Origin: Ancylostoma caninum
Taxonomy: Eukaryota; Nematoda; Chromadorea; Rhabditida; Ancylostomatidae
Direction of reading: 5' to 3'
DNA length: 64,000 bases
Assembly (NCBI GenBank): GCA_037903475.1
Contig: JBAJFG010000310.1
Location: 124,001 to 188,000 of the forward strand
Every line of letters starts with the position of its first letter. The stretch's first letter is position 1. This document shows positions 33,301 to 45,959 of this stretch, piece by piece. The translations under genes were made by a program, and so were the position numbers. Under the pieces are notes generated by a model that worked only from the letters and a program-made list of their open reading frames with translations, was not told the DNA's origin and did no database searches.

Positions 33301-36300
33301 ATGGAGAAGTTCTACACTCCAATGAAAACACCATCAGCGAGATCAAGAAGAAAAGCCCTCTCTCCAGTAGTCACGCAGGTGCCGCGAAAGGATTCCAGCT
33401 GCTCTTCTCCTTTCAACGTAGTTTTCTTTCTTGGTTTAGTCTTGGAAATTTAGGAGGTTTTCCTCTATACCTCTTTGTATTCTGTTCGTTTAATAAAGCA
33501 AATGCTTGTATTACAGGTAGTCGAGCTTGATATGGACGAAAAACAATTGAGGGCTCATGTATTAGAGCAGGACACTACAATTAGAGAGTTACAGAAAACG
33601 ATAAAGGTAGTATTAGTGACTTTCATTTGATTTCTCTACCACAATTTTTTTCGTTTGTTTCTAAGGTCTTTCTGTGTTTATTTTCCTTTCAATTTTTTTT
33701 CGCATGATTTTGGTAATTCCTCTATTTCCTTTCAAACTTGTACACCTTCAGTGAAAATCCTTGTCTTTTGGTGCCAGGCGGTTGGGTATATCCACAATGT
33801 ACGGATAGATATATTCAATCGTTCCATATTCAACAAATTTCAGTGAATCTCTACCAAAATAGGCAGTTTTTGTATTTATTCTCTCTTGTTTCTTAGCTGC
33901 TTAGCCAGAAAATAACCGAAATATTGTGCCGATTATCATTTCCGAGTTTGTGAACAACGTTATCACTTGCTGTCAACTCTACCCTTGTTTACCTCATTTG
34001 TTTATGTGCACAGATAGTTCATTACTATCATGTGAATTTCTGTAGCTTACTTGCTCTAACTTCAGTTTTTTTATCATTGGGAAGATCAGAGCGGTCTTAA
34101 CACAGTTAGATCTGCTAGTAACAATATGGCTAGACTGTTCAGAATAATTACACGACCTCTCAAAGTCTGCATTATCCATGTGTGTGAAATTCGCAGCTAG
34201 ATTTTTGGAACACCTCTGTTTTCCACAATAAAGGTTATCGATTCAAACAATCGATCTTTATTTACTCGTAGTTCTAGTTTTGGTTGCAACTTCTTGTGCT
34301 TTTTCCCTTCTATAAAACTTATGAAGTTATTATGATAAGAGAAGAATTTTGAATTTTGGTTCTCCTCACTTCTGTTTCGTTCCGATCACTTTATGGAAAT
34401 CTGGTTAAGGGTGTGGTTATGCCCGGAACCACCAGTAGTTAAAAGGCCGCATAATTTAAAGAAAAAGATAAATTACATCAGAACCTCAACCTGCTTTAAG
34501 CCTGTGAGTTACTTTTCTACATCTTTCCAGAAAATGGAGGAAGACATGGGTTCTAGGATGAATGAGAGCATCCTTATCGAGACAAGTAATCGTATCAATG
34601 CCCATGAGTCCCGTATTTTCCAGTGAGCTTTTGATTTTGTTTGATTTCATTGTCCGACATATGATATTCTGAGTACTTCTAGAAAAGATATTGCGTTGTA
34701 TGAGCACGATCTCAAAGAAACTAAGGAAAACCTGAGAGCGTTGAGGCTCGATTTGTCAACGGAAGTGAATAAGCGCATGGCTGCCGTGAGTTGTTCTTTC
34801 TCAGCATGGGTCTGCTTCGATCCGTTTTGGACAATATGCATTGGTTCTTGGCTTTCACATTAATGCAGGTTTTTTTCTCTAACTGTAACAACATATAGGA
34901 AGTAGCATTCCAGGAAGACGATCTTAGACGCCGTTTGATAGAAATCGAGGAGCTAGAGCATAAATTGAAAAATGCCAACGATGCTACGAACGTGCTACAA
35001 GAAAAGGTAAATGGGGAATCATGTGTAGATCCTGTTGCTAGCAGCTCATAGATAAGTATGTAAGGTAATTGAATTTTGTGCTTATTTTCAGCTCGTTGAC
35101 AAGGATCAGATGATAACACAGCTTGGGTCGGATGTCAGTTCTGCCAAGTTCGAAATCTCCACATTGCAGACGAGGTTAAGCAAGGTAAGAAGTTATACTA
35201 AAAACATATTTGGCAGTCATCTGAAATTTTTATAAAAATTACACTTGTTTTAATCATTTTAATCATATTTCCATCAATATAATTTATTTCATAGTGATTT
35301 GCCTATCTGCGGTTTGTGGTATGAGAGCGACCAAAGATATCTTGAATCACTGCTCTTGAAGGCCTGCATTTGTTTGAAAACTCAAAAAAAAATCTCATTC
35401 ACTGGACCATCGCAATATTGTTATGGAGTGTTTCTTACTAACTAATGCGTTAAATTCGGTTCTTGACCGTCGACCAAATACGTCAGCTGATTGTGTAGAT
35501 GTCATGGTCGAATTTCGTTGGAACAAATCTTTTAGTGGTACCGCCACCATGCTATGATCCTCGCGAAATTCCCATTTGGATTATCCTTTTATCCTTTTGA
35601 TATTCGTTCATTTAGTTCGATATTTGTAAGACTAACCCTCAAAATGTTGTTATCGTTGTTAAAGAAGTGATATTGCAGTCACGTCAAGATGTCGAAGAAG
35701 CTCGAGCTAGGAATAAGGAGCTTTCTCTGGAGATTGCTTCACTGAAAGTCGCTCTAGCAGAAAGTAAAGAAGAACTCCGACGAAACATCGAAGATGTTAA
35801 GGATCAAAAGGAAAATATGACGAAAAGAGAAATTGAGGTGCGGTCTGAGTACTACCTTCCTTATTCTTTGCTCAATTCATTTTTCTGATTTCTACAATAC
35901 TGATTTTTCCTTTAGCAGTGCTTGTTTTTTTTTCTTCATTTTGTGTTATCGCAGTAGAGTTACTGGGCTCCATACTCTTGTTCAGTAGTCGATGTTATTA
36001 CTTTTTGAAGTGTTCCATCTCTATTAAAATGAAATACTGTCAGCTCAACGTATCTCTTGTCAAAAAATAGTTTTCTCCCAATCCGCTCTTTTTTCTGTTC
36101 CTTACCACCTGCACTTATTTGTGCACGTTCCTTCTCCAAGCCTCTCCTAAGGTGCTTTCAGTTGCGACGAAGTCTCGAAACGAATTTCGTTAGTCATAAC
36201 ATCTCCACCTCGCACAACCTGCTCAATGCGTTCCAGTCACTCTCTTCTCAGCTGGTCACCATGCAGAAGACGCAATTTACCGCAGAGGTAATGTGTTTTC

Positions 36301-39300
36301 TCATAACCAAATCGTTGAATTGTTGTCCAGTGTGAGAAATGTTGCTGGTTGTGCGTTATAATTCTCGCTGAAGACAACCTATCCAACTCAGTGAGCCTAG
36401 TGAACGGATTGGTAGGTCAATGATCTTCAATGACTGCGCCAACCTTGTTTGGAATGCGATCAATATGATCTCTCGTAGTGTGTAACCTGAGGACAGCTGT
36501 ACTAACCTCGCACCCTTTTACATGTATCCCTAGGATATAGTACTAGCAACACAGTCTCTTTTGAGCGTTGGCCGCGTTTGCACATGTCTGCTGGATTTCT
36601 AGCCTTTTCTGTCCTAATTTCGATGCCAGTTGCTTTCTAATGAAGGTAACTATTTCAGCAAGCAGCTGAAATTCAGCTCAGAGTTGGGGAGTTATCCGCA
36701 ACCAATAAGTTTCTTGAGGAGAAGGTCATGGAATACAAAGAGAAGGAGGATACATTATCAAAGGTATGTTATCTTCACCAGCTCTTTTTTTTTCTTTCCT
36801 TAACTTTGAGATTCTTGAATTTCCGGCTTATCGGTGGGCATTTGGTGAAAACGGTCCTTAGCCTAAAATCTAGCAAAGAATAATTTTTCCCTCTTCAGTC
36901 ACTTCTTGGATTTGGTGCTACAGAGTAGAGAAAAACATTAGCTGCCAAGCGAATGCTATCAAATTTTCTGATGCTTGTTGTTGTTGTTGTTTTATGCAGT
37001 AGTACTCTCTTGTACATGTAACGTGGTCTTGTAGATGTAACGTGATAACGTGAGGTATAGTCGAGAAATCTTGTAGTTTTATTCGTACGATACCTAATTT
37101 CTTTACTGTGGTTCATTTGCCGATGATCTTCTCGATTTCATTTTCTGAAATGTCGAAATTATTGAAGAATCAGTGTTCTTTCTGATTAATTCGATTCCCC
37201 CACTTCCAATCTTATCAGTTCGGAAACACGGTCAGTTATGATAATGAGGCGCACGGATTAAAGTTGTTTTGATAAGGATCAATGTGTCCACAAGTGTTTC
37301 AAATTGAGATTTTTCCTTCCATTTCTATTCGCCATTTTTATACATGTTTCCTGTGATGATTTGTAATAATGAAGCTTTTTAATTGCTGCAGCAACTCACG
37401 GAAGCGCGAGACAGTGCAGAAGCTGCCAAGGTAGAACTTGCCGCATTGCAAAAGAAGCTTGTTGACATAGAAGGAAGTTCATCCCTAACTCATCAGTATT
37501 TGCTGGAGGAGTCAAATAAGGTTAGTTCTCCTCCCTAACCCTTCATCGGGGTCTAACATTTGCCTGTAGGTTTTTTTTCAAGTGGATATTGTTGTACTCA
37601 TTGAGAACACAAATTTATTTTTATAACTACACAATTTTGCGATTTTATAACTTGTAAGTAGCGAATTTTATCATTTTTTGGGGATAATCTGTTAGTCCTC
37701 ACCATTATTGTAATCATCATTATAATAGTTATTTTAGAAATTTCTCTTGATATGAACTTTAGATCGATATGTGGTTGAACTTTTGATCTAGAACCTCATC
37801 ACGCAACATTCTCAGCGCGTTCGATATCATCGCCGTTCAGAGATGTTGGGAATGTTGATTTACTACCTAAGCACTTATTTAGATCAAACAGCAAAAAGCG
37901 GATTTGCGGTGTGAACTGCTAGAACTTCGTCGCGATTACAACAGGCAGAAAGAGAAATTAGAGAAGGTTGTCTTATAGAGCTCTAGTGGCTGTTGCAATT
38001 GTGAATATTGTCGATTTCAGTTTGAAAGTAGCAAAATCGACGAGGAAGAAGTGGTCAAACTTCGTTCTGACCTGGAATCGCATCGTACTAAAGAGGAGAA
38101 CTTGCAGAAGGAGAACTCGCGATTGACAATGGAGTTACGCAGTGCTGAGGAAAAACTGCGGCAAGTAGAAGAAACCGTGAGTAGCTCTAGCTCAAACAGG
38201 TTAAACAACTCTACATCACGAAGCACATTTCTCGGTTTTCAGCTGAGATCGACACGTCACGAGGTTGGAGAGCTGACTGTTGAACAAAAGATCAACCAGG
38301 AGCTTCGTGAAGAGTTGAAGAAGGCGGAAGCCAAGATGGTCGAGCTCACAAATACGTTAGTGATAGTGGACAAACAATGCGAACAGTTCAGGGTAGGTTT
38401 GCCTTCTGTAGATTAAATTTCAGCCCTTTTCTCTGCTCAACGTAATCATATAGTACAATATATCTGTCTCTTTAGGAATTAAGAAAGCGTGCAGAAGCTG
38501 GAAAGCAAAAGGCTCTGAACGAGTGCGCCGATGTGACTGTTAGGGTGAGTGGGCCTAGAAGCAATCATTGAACTTCTCAACTTCAAATAAAATTTTAGTG
38601 TGAGCTTCTATCATATGTACACTTTGCTGTTTAGCTGAGAGAGGCTGAGCGTGAGCTGGAACGTCAACGGGTATCTGAGGTCGAGGTGACACAATTGAGA
38701 GCTGAAAAGGATCGCTTGGAAATGAAGATTCGTTACCTCAATGTAGGTTCAGTTCTGATGGAACAGTGTATTAACACGCATGCAGTTTCCTTTCCTCGTG
38801 AAAATGTCTATCACTGTCCTTCTATTTTGGTTAAAGAGTTGTTTCAGGATGAACTTCGTGAGACTCATAATGATTACCGAGCTGAACTGGCCCAACTTGC
38901 GAAGCAAATCAGTGAGACGAAGTGCAAGGACGCGACAGAGAACGAGCACTATACTGTGAAGGTACATAAAGCTATATATTATTAGGAAATCCATTTACTA
39001 ACTGGTTGCAATCTCAAGAATCCCGTCCATCTTGTAGCTTTGTTATTTCGAGTGGAAATTCATTCATCACATGGAAATTACTTGCACTTCAGAACTCGTT
39101 CAAGTTGTTGATGTTGTTTCTAAAAATTTAGATCGACGAGTTGAAAAATCAGCTGGCGCAGATTGAGAGCAGTTCTCGCAGTGCAAAGAGGCAAGTCGAG
39201 GAACTGAAGCAGGACAACCAGAAACTGCAGGAGCAGGTACTTCTTGTTGTTCTCCAAGTCTGTCATGGTTAAACAATCTGTATGCAGGATATTTCGTAAT

Positions 39301-42300
39301 CAATTCTTCCGGCCATTTGGATTAGTTTTTGATAGAAATGTTTTTGTAGCTGTGCGGAACAAAAATTGGCTATTTTATGTCTCTTCGAATAGAATCTACT
39401 GCATAAAAGCACCAAGAGACCATTCTTGACTGATGATGTTTCAAGCGAGCGTGCTCTTAAATTTTTCTATTTTTCTTCTTTAAGTGATGGATCTTTTACG
39501 ATACATCGCCACATCATAGTCTATTTTTCGTATATGGTGATATTCGATCTTCGGAGTACCTATACTCTAGCAGTAGTTGCACGCAAATTGAAGAATGAAA
39601 TACCAGGAGAATCTGCATTTAACAGTCATGATTTTGAACTATGAAAATTCGCATGGTACTGCTCAGACAGTGGAATTAATGCATTATTCGTCGACATATT
39701 CGAAAAGGTAGATTTTCAGCTGGCTGCAGGAGTGAAGCGTGAACAGGAGACGACGGATGAGAACAAGAAGTTACGCGGAGGTCTGACTGATGCTTTGGTA
39801 AAGATAGACCACTACAAAAAGGAAGCTGAACGTGTGAGAGAAACGTGCCAGGAGATGGCTGAGCAACTAGGAATTAACGAAGAGCGCATTGTAGGTTTTC
39901 TGTGTTTCAACACATGCAAAACCAGTTATGATGAAGTGATTTCTTTTAGAGTAAGCTGGAAGAAGAGGTTATTAACTTAGAAGAAATGCTCCGAGAAAAG
40001 GAGAAGCTTGAAGCATACCTTCAAAGTCAAATCAAGGCGAGGGATATGCCTAAACTGAGCAGAAGAAGCACTCTTCTTCGGACACCTACTGATAGTTCAC
40101 TGGTACAATAACTTTCCCTTTGGTAGTGCTGAAAAGCGATTAATCCATATTCAGGAGATTATTGATCCAGTAGTAGTGGAAGAGCTTGAGAATCAGAAGT
40201 CCAGTCTGCTCAAGGAATTAGAAGAGAAGAAGAAAGGTATGTTTGAATTTCAGGATTTCTTTATTCTTGCTTAAGCAATTTTGTTTTCAGAGCTAATTTC
40301 GCGGAAAATGATGCCACCACCCCTGCCAAGAGATCATCGACAACAGCCTTCAGCGCCCTATAGTAATACCCTGACAAGACACCCCATGGCTGGATTGCAG
40401 TCGAAATCCGTTGCCGAAATTCGATACACCGCTCATCAACAGAACAGAGCTACAACGCTCGGAACACCCAACGCACAAAAAGCTATCATGAGGCACGATA
40501 TTCCTCATAGGTTAGTTGAGGCTTTTTTGACGGCTTCGGTGTTTTTGATTGAAGACGAGAGACACATAGCACGTTACAGGTGGACCGAATTGCGACATTT
40601 TGGCTTGTTTAGCATTAAATGTGCGGTCTGTTTTGTGGGTGTACCGACGGTGAGTGAGTTTTCTCGTTTATTTAATTCTTTTCAGATATATTGGCATCTT
40701 CTGAACCCATTGCTCATAATTTGATATATTCTTAGAGCACATTGGGGGTTGTGGAGGGTGTTTGGCTATGAAACGATCTTCAAATTCAGTCTAAACTGTA
40801 TTCATGTTCAGTTCGCTAAGAAGAAACGTTGTGCTCATTGTGGCATAATTGTGCATTCGCAATGCGCATCACGCGTTGTGAACACCTGTGGCCTTCCTGA
40901 TCAATGTGCCAATTATTACCTGGACTCTCACAGTGCCCCGAATGGAAAGATGAACGGATGGGTACGAATGTTCAGGTTAGTCGATATTACCACCTATTCG
41001 TTATCCCATGCTTCCTTGACATATAGTTAATCAATAAATAGAGTCAATAAAAGGAGTTAAGTGATAAAGGATAAAGTGGTCGGCGTCAATCAATCCCGTC
41101 ACGTGGGATGCGCCATGCATTCGTCTTCATGTGAGCTTCGTAGAGGCATTGAATGCATATGTGCCTTATACAGTGACTTGTGGGGGTATCCGAATAAACC
41201 AATCCAGTGGTTCATCCTCCTAGACTCCAATTTACAGGGCATTTATCTTGGAGTAAATATCGCGCGCGATCTGATCCATTCCAATAGATCAAATTCTCAG
41301 TTGAAAGACTACGTGAAAGCGGAGGTTCCAGCAATTCGCACGTAGCCTTTGTACTGGGTCCGCAATTGCACCGATTTTACTCCAGGAAAAACACCCTGTA
41401 CCGATCCCAGAGGGATGGATGGCTTGGTTGGCTAGGGGCGCGATCGAACCATCGACCGTGTGCATGCACAGCGAGCCTCTTACCACTGACCCACACGCGC
41501 CCCAATAAAAGGAGATAAGAAAAGAAAACGAAAAGTTGTCCGTTCCATCCCTGCCTTTAGACACAGAATGATTCAAGGAATATGTTTGCAGGGACGACTC
41601 GCACCTACGGGAGTGGCAGTCCGCATGGGGTGAAATGGATGAGAAGCGTCTTGTTTTCTACGACAATGATTCTGCTCAGACAGACCTCCGAAAGCCATTC
41701 CTTTCAGTTAGTTTTTCAACTGTATTCGTTTTTGGTTTGTATACTCATTGATATTGCGTAGATTGACCTCGAGAAAGAGCTTCGAATCGTCCGGGTTGGA
41801 AGTGAAGTACCAGTGAAAACGGATAACGGCCAGGTGTCACATAACATTGTGCATATCAAGACAGAAACGTGAGTGGTACAGTAGCAAGCTCATCCATTTA
41901 AAGGCAGCAGGAGCTGAAATTCTCGACTCTGAGCTGAGCTGCGGGTGGTGAAGTACAGACTCGGCACATCATAAATGTGAAACGAACACAGACAATGACG
42001 GCTTACCTGCTGAGAAAATGGAACATTCATCGCGAACACGCCTGGCCATGTTCGTGCGCGGACGAGTTTTCCCCGGCGCGAAAGCCAGTGCGGCGCGTGG
42101 TTTTGGTCGAGTCCCGCCATGAAACCCTGTGAATTGAATGCATTTCGTTTTTCGTTTGCGCCAAACCACGCACCGCAATGGCTTTTGCGACGGGGAAAAC
42201 TCGTCCGCGCGCAAACACGGCCAGGCGTGTTCGCGACGAATGTTCCATTTTCTCTGCAGGTAAGCCATCATTGTTTGTGTTCGTTTCACATTTATGATGT

Positions 42301-44616
42301 GCTGAGTCTGTACTTCACCACCCACAGCTCAGCTCGGAGTCGAGGATTTCAGCTCCTGCTGCCTCTAACCGAAGATCGCATCCATGAATATTTCCAGCCG
42401 AAACGTGTACATCTTGGCACCGTCGACTCAAACAGCAAAACGCTGGGCTGAAGCACTTCAGAATGCGTCGACGAGAAGAATGATGCTGACTAGAAGGCCA
42501 AGCTCTTTCTCTGAGCAGTCCTGTCTTCTCGTTCTTTCTACGCCGAACAACCTCACTATTCACACTACTTGTGTAAGCCTAAGGCATCCGAAGACTGTAC
42601 AAATCTGAGGAAGTCTTGTTGAACTTCCTAAATGTAAACATTTAGGTGTTCGATGACTATCTTCTGATAGGAGCTCAAAGTGGTTTGTTCTTCACGTACA
42701 TTAACAGCCCGAGAGTCCCTGTGAGAATTGGTGGATTCAATTCTGTTCCGGCGGTAGGTTTACTCCCAATTTTGTTTCGATCCGATTTTCCAGATTTCTT
42801 TCAGTGAAAATGAAACTTCAGTTATTGAGGATATGAGTAGCAGTAGCACAGTAGAGCGAGCTGATAGTGCGCTTTGCGTAGAAACTAGCGTTTGCCAATT
42901 CAGATGGAATGCCTACCAGATCTCAACATCCTGGCCTTGGTGATGGATCACCGGCGAACACTTGCGCTCCTGCCACTATCCGCTCTGAAACCGGAGCTGC
43001 AAGCTGTTCAGCCTTCTCTGCGAGCAGACATTCTCGTAGGCTACGATAACCTGCACGCCATTGCCTATCACCAACAAGATGGGAACCGGTAAGACATATC
43101 AGCCAACAGAACTCCCGTAAAGGCAAAAACTTTCCGGTTCAGGTACCTGTGTGCAGCTAGCTCCACGAAGATACATATACTAAAGTATAACTCGGCGCGG
43201 GACGTGTTCACAGGGCATCAGGCAAGTTGGATGCCCCTACAGTAGAAGCTTATTGAATAAGTTAACAGTTTAGGTAATAGAAACAAGCGAGCCTGCCATG
43301 TGTCTCACGTCTAGCGCTCGTGGGCTTTACTTCGGCTCCGACAGCTTCTACTTTGTTCATCTTGGTAGAGGGGACCCAATACCAGTGCGACTAGCCGATT
43401 CAAGCGTTGCCGATTACCCCATCGCCCTTCTCACTATACGGGAAGATGAGGTCCTTTTGGCGTATCAAAGTCAGTGGGACATCATAATTTCTCTCATTTC
43501 CTTGGAAATTCAATGACAGTCATGGTCTTTATAGACTATGGACTATTCGTGAACTCTCGAGGAGAAAAAACCAGGAAAGAAACGGTGGAATGGGAGCAGA
43601 TGCCTATGGAATTCGGTAAGACTCCCAGTCGTTAGTGTTTCTAAAGGTTCTGAATGATACTTTTTGTGTTATAGTATACACTGCCCCATACCTCTACGTT
43701 GTCCACTACGACTCTATAGAAATTATGCAAATAGCGGAGTACACCGGGCCGGATTCGAGGTATGTGCGTGTAAATAAATAAGCAGAGAATTGTCTTATAC
43801 TTGCAGTGTCGGTCGATCACACTTGCGTGACCGAACACCTCACATCTGGTTTTCCGCGCTGCCCCACTTAGGTGGCGCGGCAGATCAGCGAACGCTACTG
43901 TGGTGTTTTCAACAGTTTTCTTCTTTTTCTTTATCTATCTAAATGCTGGGTGAAAACATAAACAAATCAATACCGACAACGCCCCACAACCACTGCATTC
44001 AACTGATCTGCCGCATCGCGTAGATGTTGCGGCGCGGGATCAGACGGGTGGGATTCTGTGATGCATTTGTGCTTGACCGGCACTGGAAATGTTAGTGGCG
44101 GACGCAGAGGGGCGCTTCACTAACCCCCCCCCCCTCCCCCCTTGGTTGATGGTTCAGCATATTTTCGAAATTGCTTCTTACTTATAAGCTTCACATCACT
44201 TCCTATAGATTACATTTAACATTAATCAGACTGCCGATTGTTCTGGCTCGCCATGCACCTTTTTACACCCCCCCCCCCTCCCCCTCCCGAGAGGAGTTTC
44301 TCCATTCACCACTGATAGATAGCCATCTATAGACATTTTTTGATTGGTAAGCAAAGGGAAGCACCAGTTGAAAATATGGAGTAGTGTGAAGTTATAAATT
44401 TTATTTAGTACGATACTTGATGAACGAGAAGTATACGAATGTCGAAATGCACATGTGGTCTGCTGCCGTCCTAATGGGGACGTTTACATCTCAATTTCCA
44501 ACACGGACAGCGTCGAAGTGCACCGATTCAACGCCACGAACAGCAAAAGAAGCGCCGTTAAAAGAAAAGGGCTGTCTGCTGCCACTTTTGACAAGCGATC
44601 CAGAGTTGCTCTCTGA
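33301..44616 (+). CDS. citron-like Rho-effector scaffold lacking a kinase domain
   Basis: Thirty-three exons join in frame to about 1,355 residues, among them 33301-33378, 33517-33606, 34531-34622, 34683-34785, 35679-35837, 38021-38176, 38243-38392, 40291-40510, 40580-40649, 40812-40975, 41592-41706, 41762-41868, 42398-42572, 42646-42753, 42904-43088, 43143-43221, 43274-43469, 43535-43615, 43675-43759, 44409-44616. Residues ~30-760 are coiled coil. A C1 zinc finger at ~832-885 shows HRW, CAVC, CAHC, HSQC and a final C. A PH domain at ~905-1010 (LVFYDND, VYILAPSTQTAKRWAEAL) and a CNH domain at ~1043-1320 (LLIGAQSGLFF, LYVVHYDSIEIMQI) follow. This order is that of citron kinase, which links RhoA, anillin and kinesins at the midbody. 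The kinase domain is missing; the model starts MEKFYTPMKTPSARSRRKA. As I recall, the C. elegans relative W02B8.2 also lacks it. The intron at 43222 uses a GC donor. Introns host a SINE and foldbacks. Confidence 0.85.
41062..41503 (-). mobile_element. tRNA-derived SINE
   Basis: About 442 bp in the intron between the C1 and PH exons. On the minus strand it begins with a tRNA-like head (41503-41435): outer stem GGGGCGC/GCGCCCC, box A-like TGGGTCAGTGG, box B-like GGTTCGATCG. It is flanked by a 16-bp duplication, AATAAAAGGAGTTAAG at 41046-41061 and AATAAAAGGAGATAAG at 41504-41519, one mismatch. The T-arm does not fold as a functional tRNA, so this is a retroposon. Orientation is antisense to the gene. 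Confidence 0.82.
41903..42363. repeat. 461-bp near-perfect palindrome in citron-like intron 25
   Basis: Starts GGCAGCAGGAGCTGAAAT and ends ATTTCAGCTCCTGCTGCC. Arms of about 185 bp match almost base for base (CGGACGAGTTTTCCCC against GGGGAAAACTCGTCC, GCACATCATAAATGTGAAAC inverted). The centre is about 90 bp. It ends 34 nt before the exon that starts at 42398, so the pre-mRNA would carry a long hairpin next to this acceptor. All ORFs here are shadows. Confidence 0.85.
43804..44084. mobile_element. MITE with CAGTGYCGGTC ends
   Basis: Inverted ends CAGTGTCGGTCGATCACAC and GTGCTTGACCGGCACTG, continuing inward (GCGGCAGATCAG in one arm, CTGATCTGCCGC in the other). About 281 bp in the last citron-like intron. 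Ends beginning CAGTG suggest hAT, but I see no target duplication. Confidence 0.55.
44092..44314. mobile_element. decayed hAT-type MITE
   Basis: Left TTAGTGGCGGACGCAG matches the left end of the hAT MITEs at 45738, 52626 and 62815. Right TCACCACTG matches their right end loosely. Two poly-C blocks (44127-44150, 44267-44286) recall their GC-rich ends. Identification is tentative. Confidence 0.4.
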
Positions 44617-45737
44617 AAACAGCTCAGATATTTGTTATATGATGCCAGTGTTTAGCATTTCACCTTTTTATTGTGATTGTTTATTACGATACTATCCAAC
44701 TTTTTTTCGCCTTGACCAAATTGCTAGATTGTTGCTAAGTTCCCTCATTGATTGATCTTGTGAATACTGCCTTGTGAATCTTTTTTAGTTGTAAATAAGA
44801 GGTGCTCAGCACTGTAGTCTTATGATACTCATAACTTTCCCTGTAATCCTTTCAAGTAGGCAGCGTATAATGTACTAATGTTGATGAAATATTTATTTTT
44901 GCATCCAAAAGGTTTTATGATATTGTGGATTGTGAAGTTTTCCGCTGATAAAGTGTATGACAGGAATATAATTATGGTGCACATGTGACAAGGGATGTTC
45001 TCAAGACAGGTGAGGGACTTAAAGGATCCAACGATGCACCAGTTTCCACGAAGGAGACTCGTACTGCTGGGAGCTCAAGACGCGCCGCAGCGCATGCAAA
45101 GTGGCATCTGATTGTCTGCGCATCCGCAGATTTCACTGACATCGCTGTTCTTATACTCGTCCGAACCTCCTTTTTGATTTGATCTATTGCGTCTTATTTA
45201 CAACGCCATGGATACGCAGTTCAGTTAAAATACGAATTCTGGTTGAGTAGTTACCATTAAGATGAAAAAATATAGTTATCATATTCATCTATGCTGGGCA
45301 TATCTTGGACTTAACAGCTCGTTTGAACGAAGCAGTGGAACATTTGGTGGGGATTCTCCCACTTATTTTGACAAATGCAGTTCCTGCCCTGTTGGTAAAA
45401 CTGCAACTTTTTCTCGCCCTAACCTTTACAACAGCTAGCGTGGCGTGTGCGCGCGGGCCTCAACCAATGAATCTTCCCAAACTGTGGAAAGTGAGCCACA
45501 GAATCTAAGTTATCGGTTTGTTATGACTTCGGATTGAATATATTTCGAATGTGAAAGCTGCCACTAGAGCTAAAAATGAGATCCATATCTTTGTCAGTGA
45601 CAGCTGAGCGTGGAGTGCAAAACATTTATCTAAAATTTCAAAAAGCTTTGCGATCTGAACAATGATAGGCGTTTCTTTTACACTCATCAATAAGAGAGAA
45701 GTATAGGAAATTAGTGTGGTCAAGGCTCGCTCGCTAC
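44617..45737. other. 3' flank of the citron-like gene
   Basis: No gene supported. The stretch 45050-45170 resembles 9060-9220 in the CUT-6-like intron (CTGATTGTCTGCGC, then TTTCACTGA), so it contains a dispersed repeat fragment of unknown type. Confidence 0.35.
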
Positions 45738-45951
45738 CAGTGGCGGAAGCAGAAAGTGGGCGGGGGGGGGGCGTGGGAAAAAAGTGGGGTCTCCGCCGAT
45801 TTGGCGACCCAGACGGAAAATAAAATTAATAAAAATATGAGTTGCAGCAACAAATAATTAATAAAATTTATATTGAAAATAATAACAAAAGTAAACAATT
45901 AAAAACAAACTAATACAAGATTCCCCCCCCCCCCCCTGCGTCCGTCACTGC
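45738..45951. mobile_element. hAT-type MITE, oldest copy
   Basis: 214 bp with ends CAGTGGCGGAAGCAG and CTGCGTCCGTCACTG. Flanking 8-bp direct repeats CTCGCTAC (45730-45737) and CTCGCCAC (45952-45959) differ at one base, as expected for hAT insertion. The interior is shorter and more diverged than in the other two copies. Poly-G and poly-C tracts adjoin the ends. Confidence 0.8.
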
Positions 45952-45959
45952 TCGCCACC

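Noticed and set aside
41435..41503. A functional tRNA gene
   Set aside because: The acceptor-like stem is perfect, but the T-arm and acceptor overlap and target duplications flank a 442-bp unit, which marks a SINE.
41969..42608. Several 70-118 codon ORFs on both strands
   Set aside because: They are mirror frames of the 461-bp palindrome; only the 42398-42572 exon is real.
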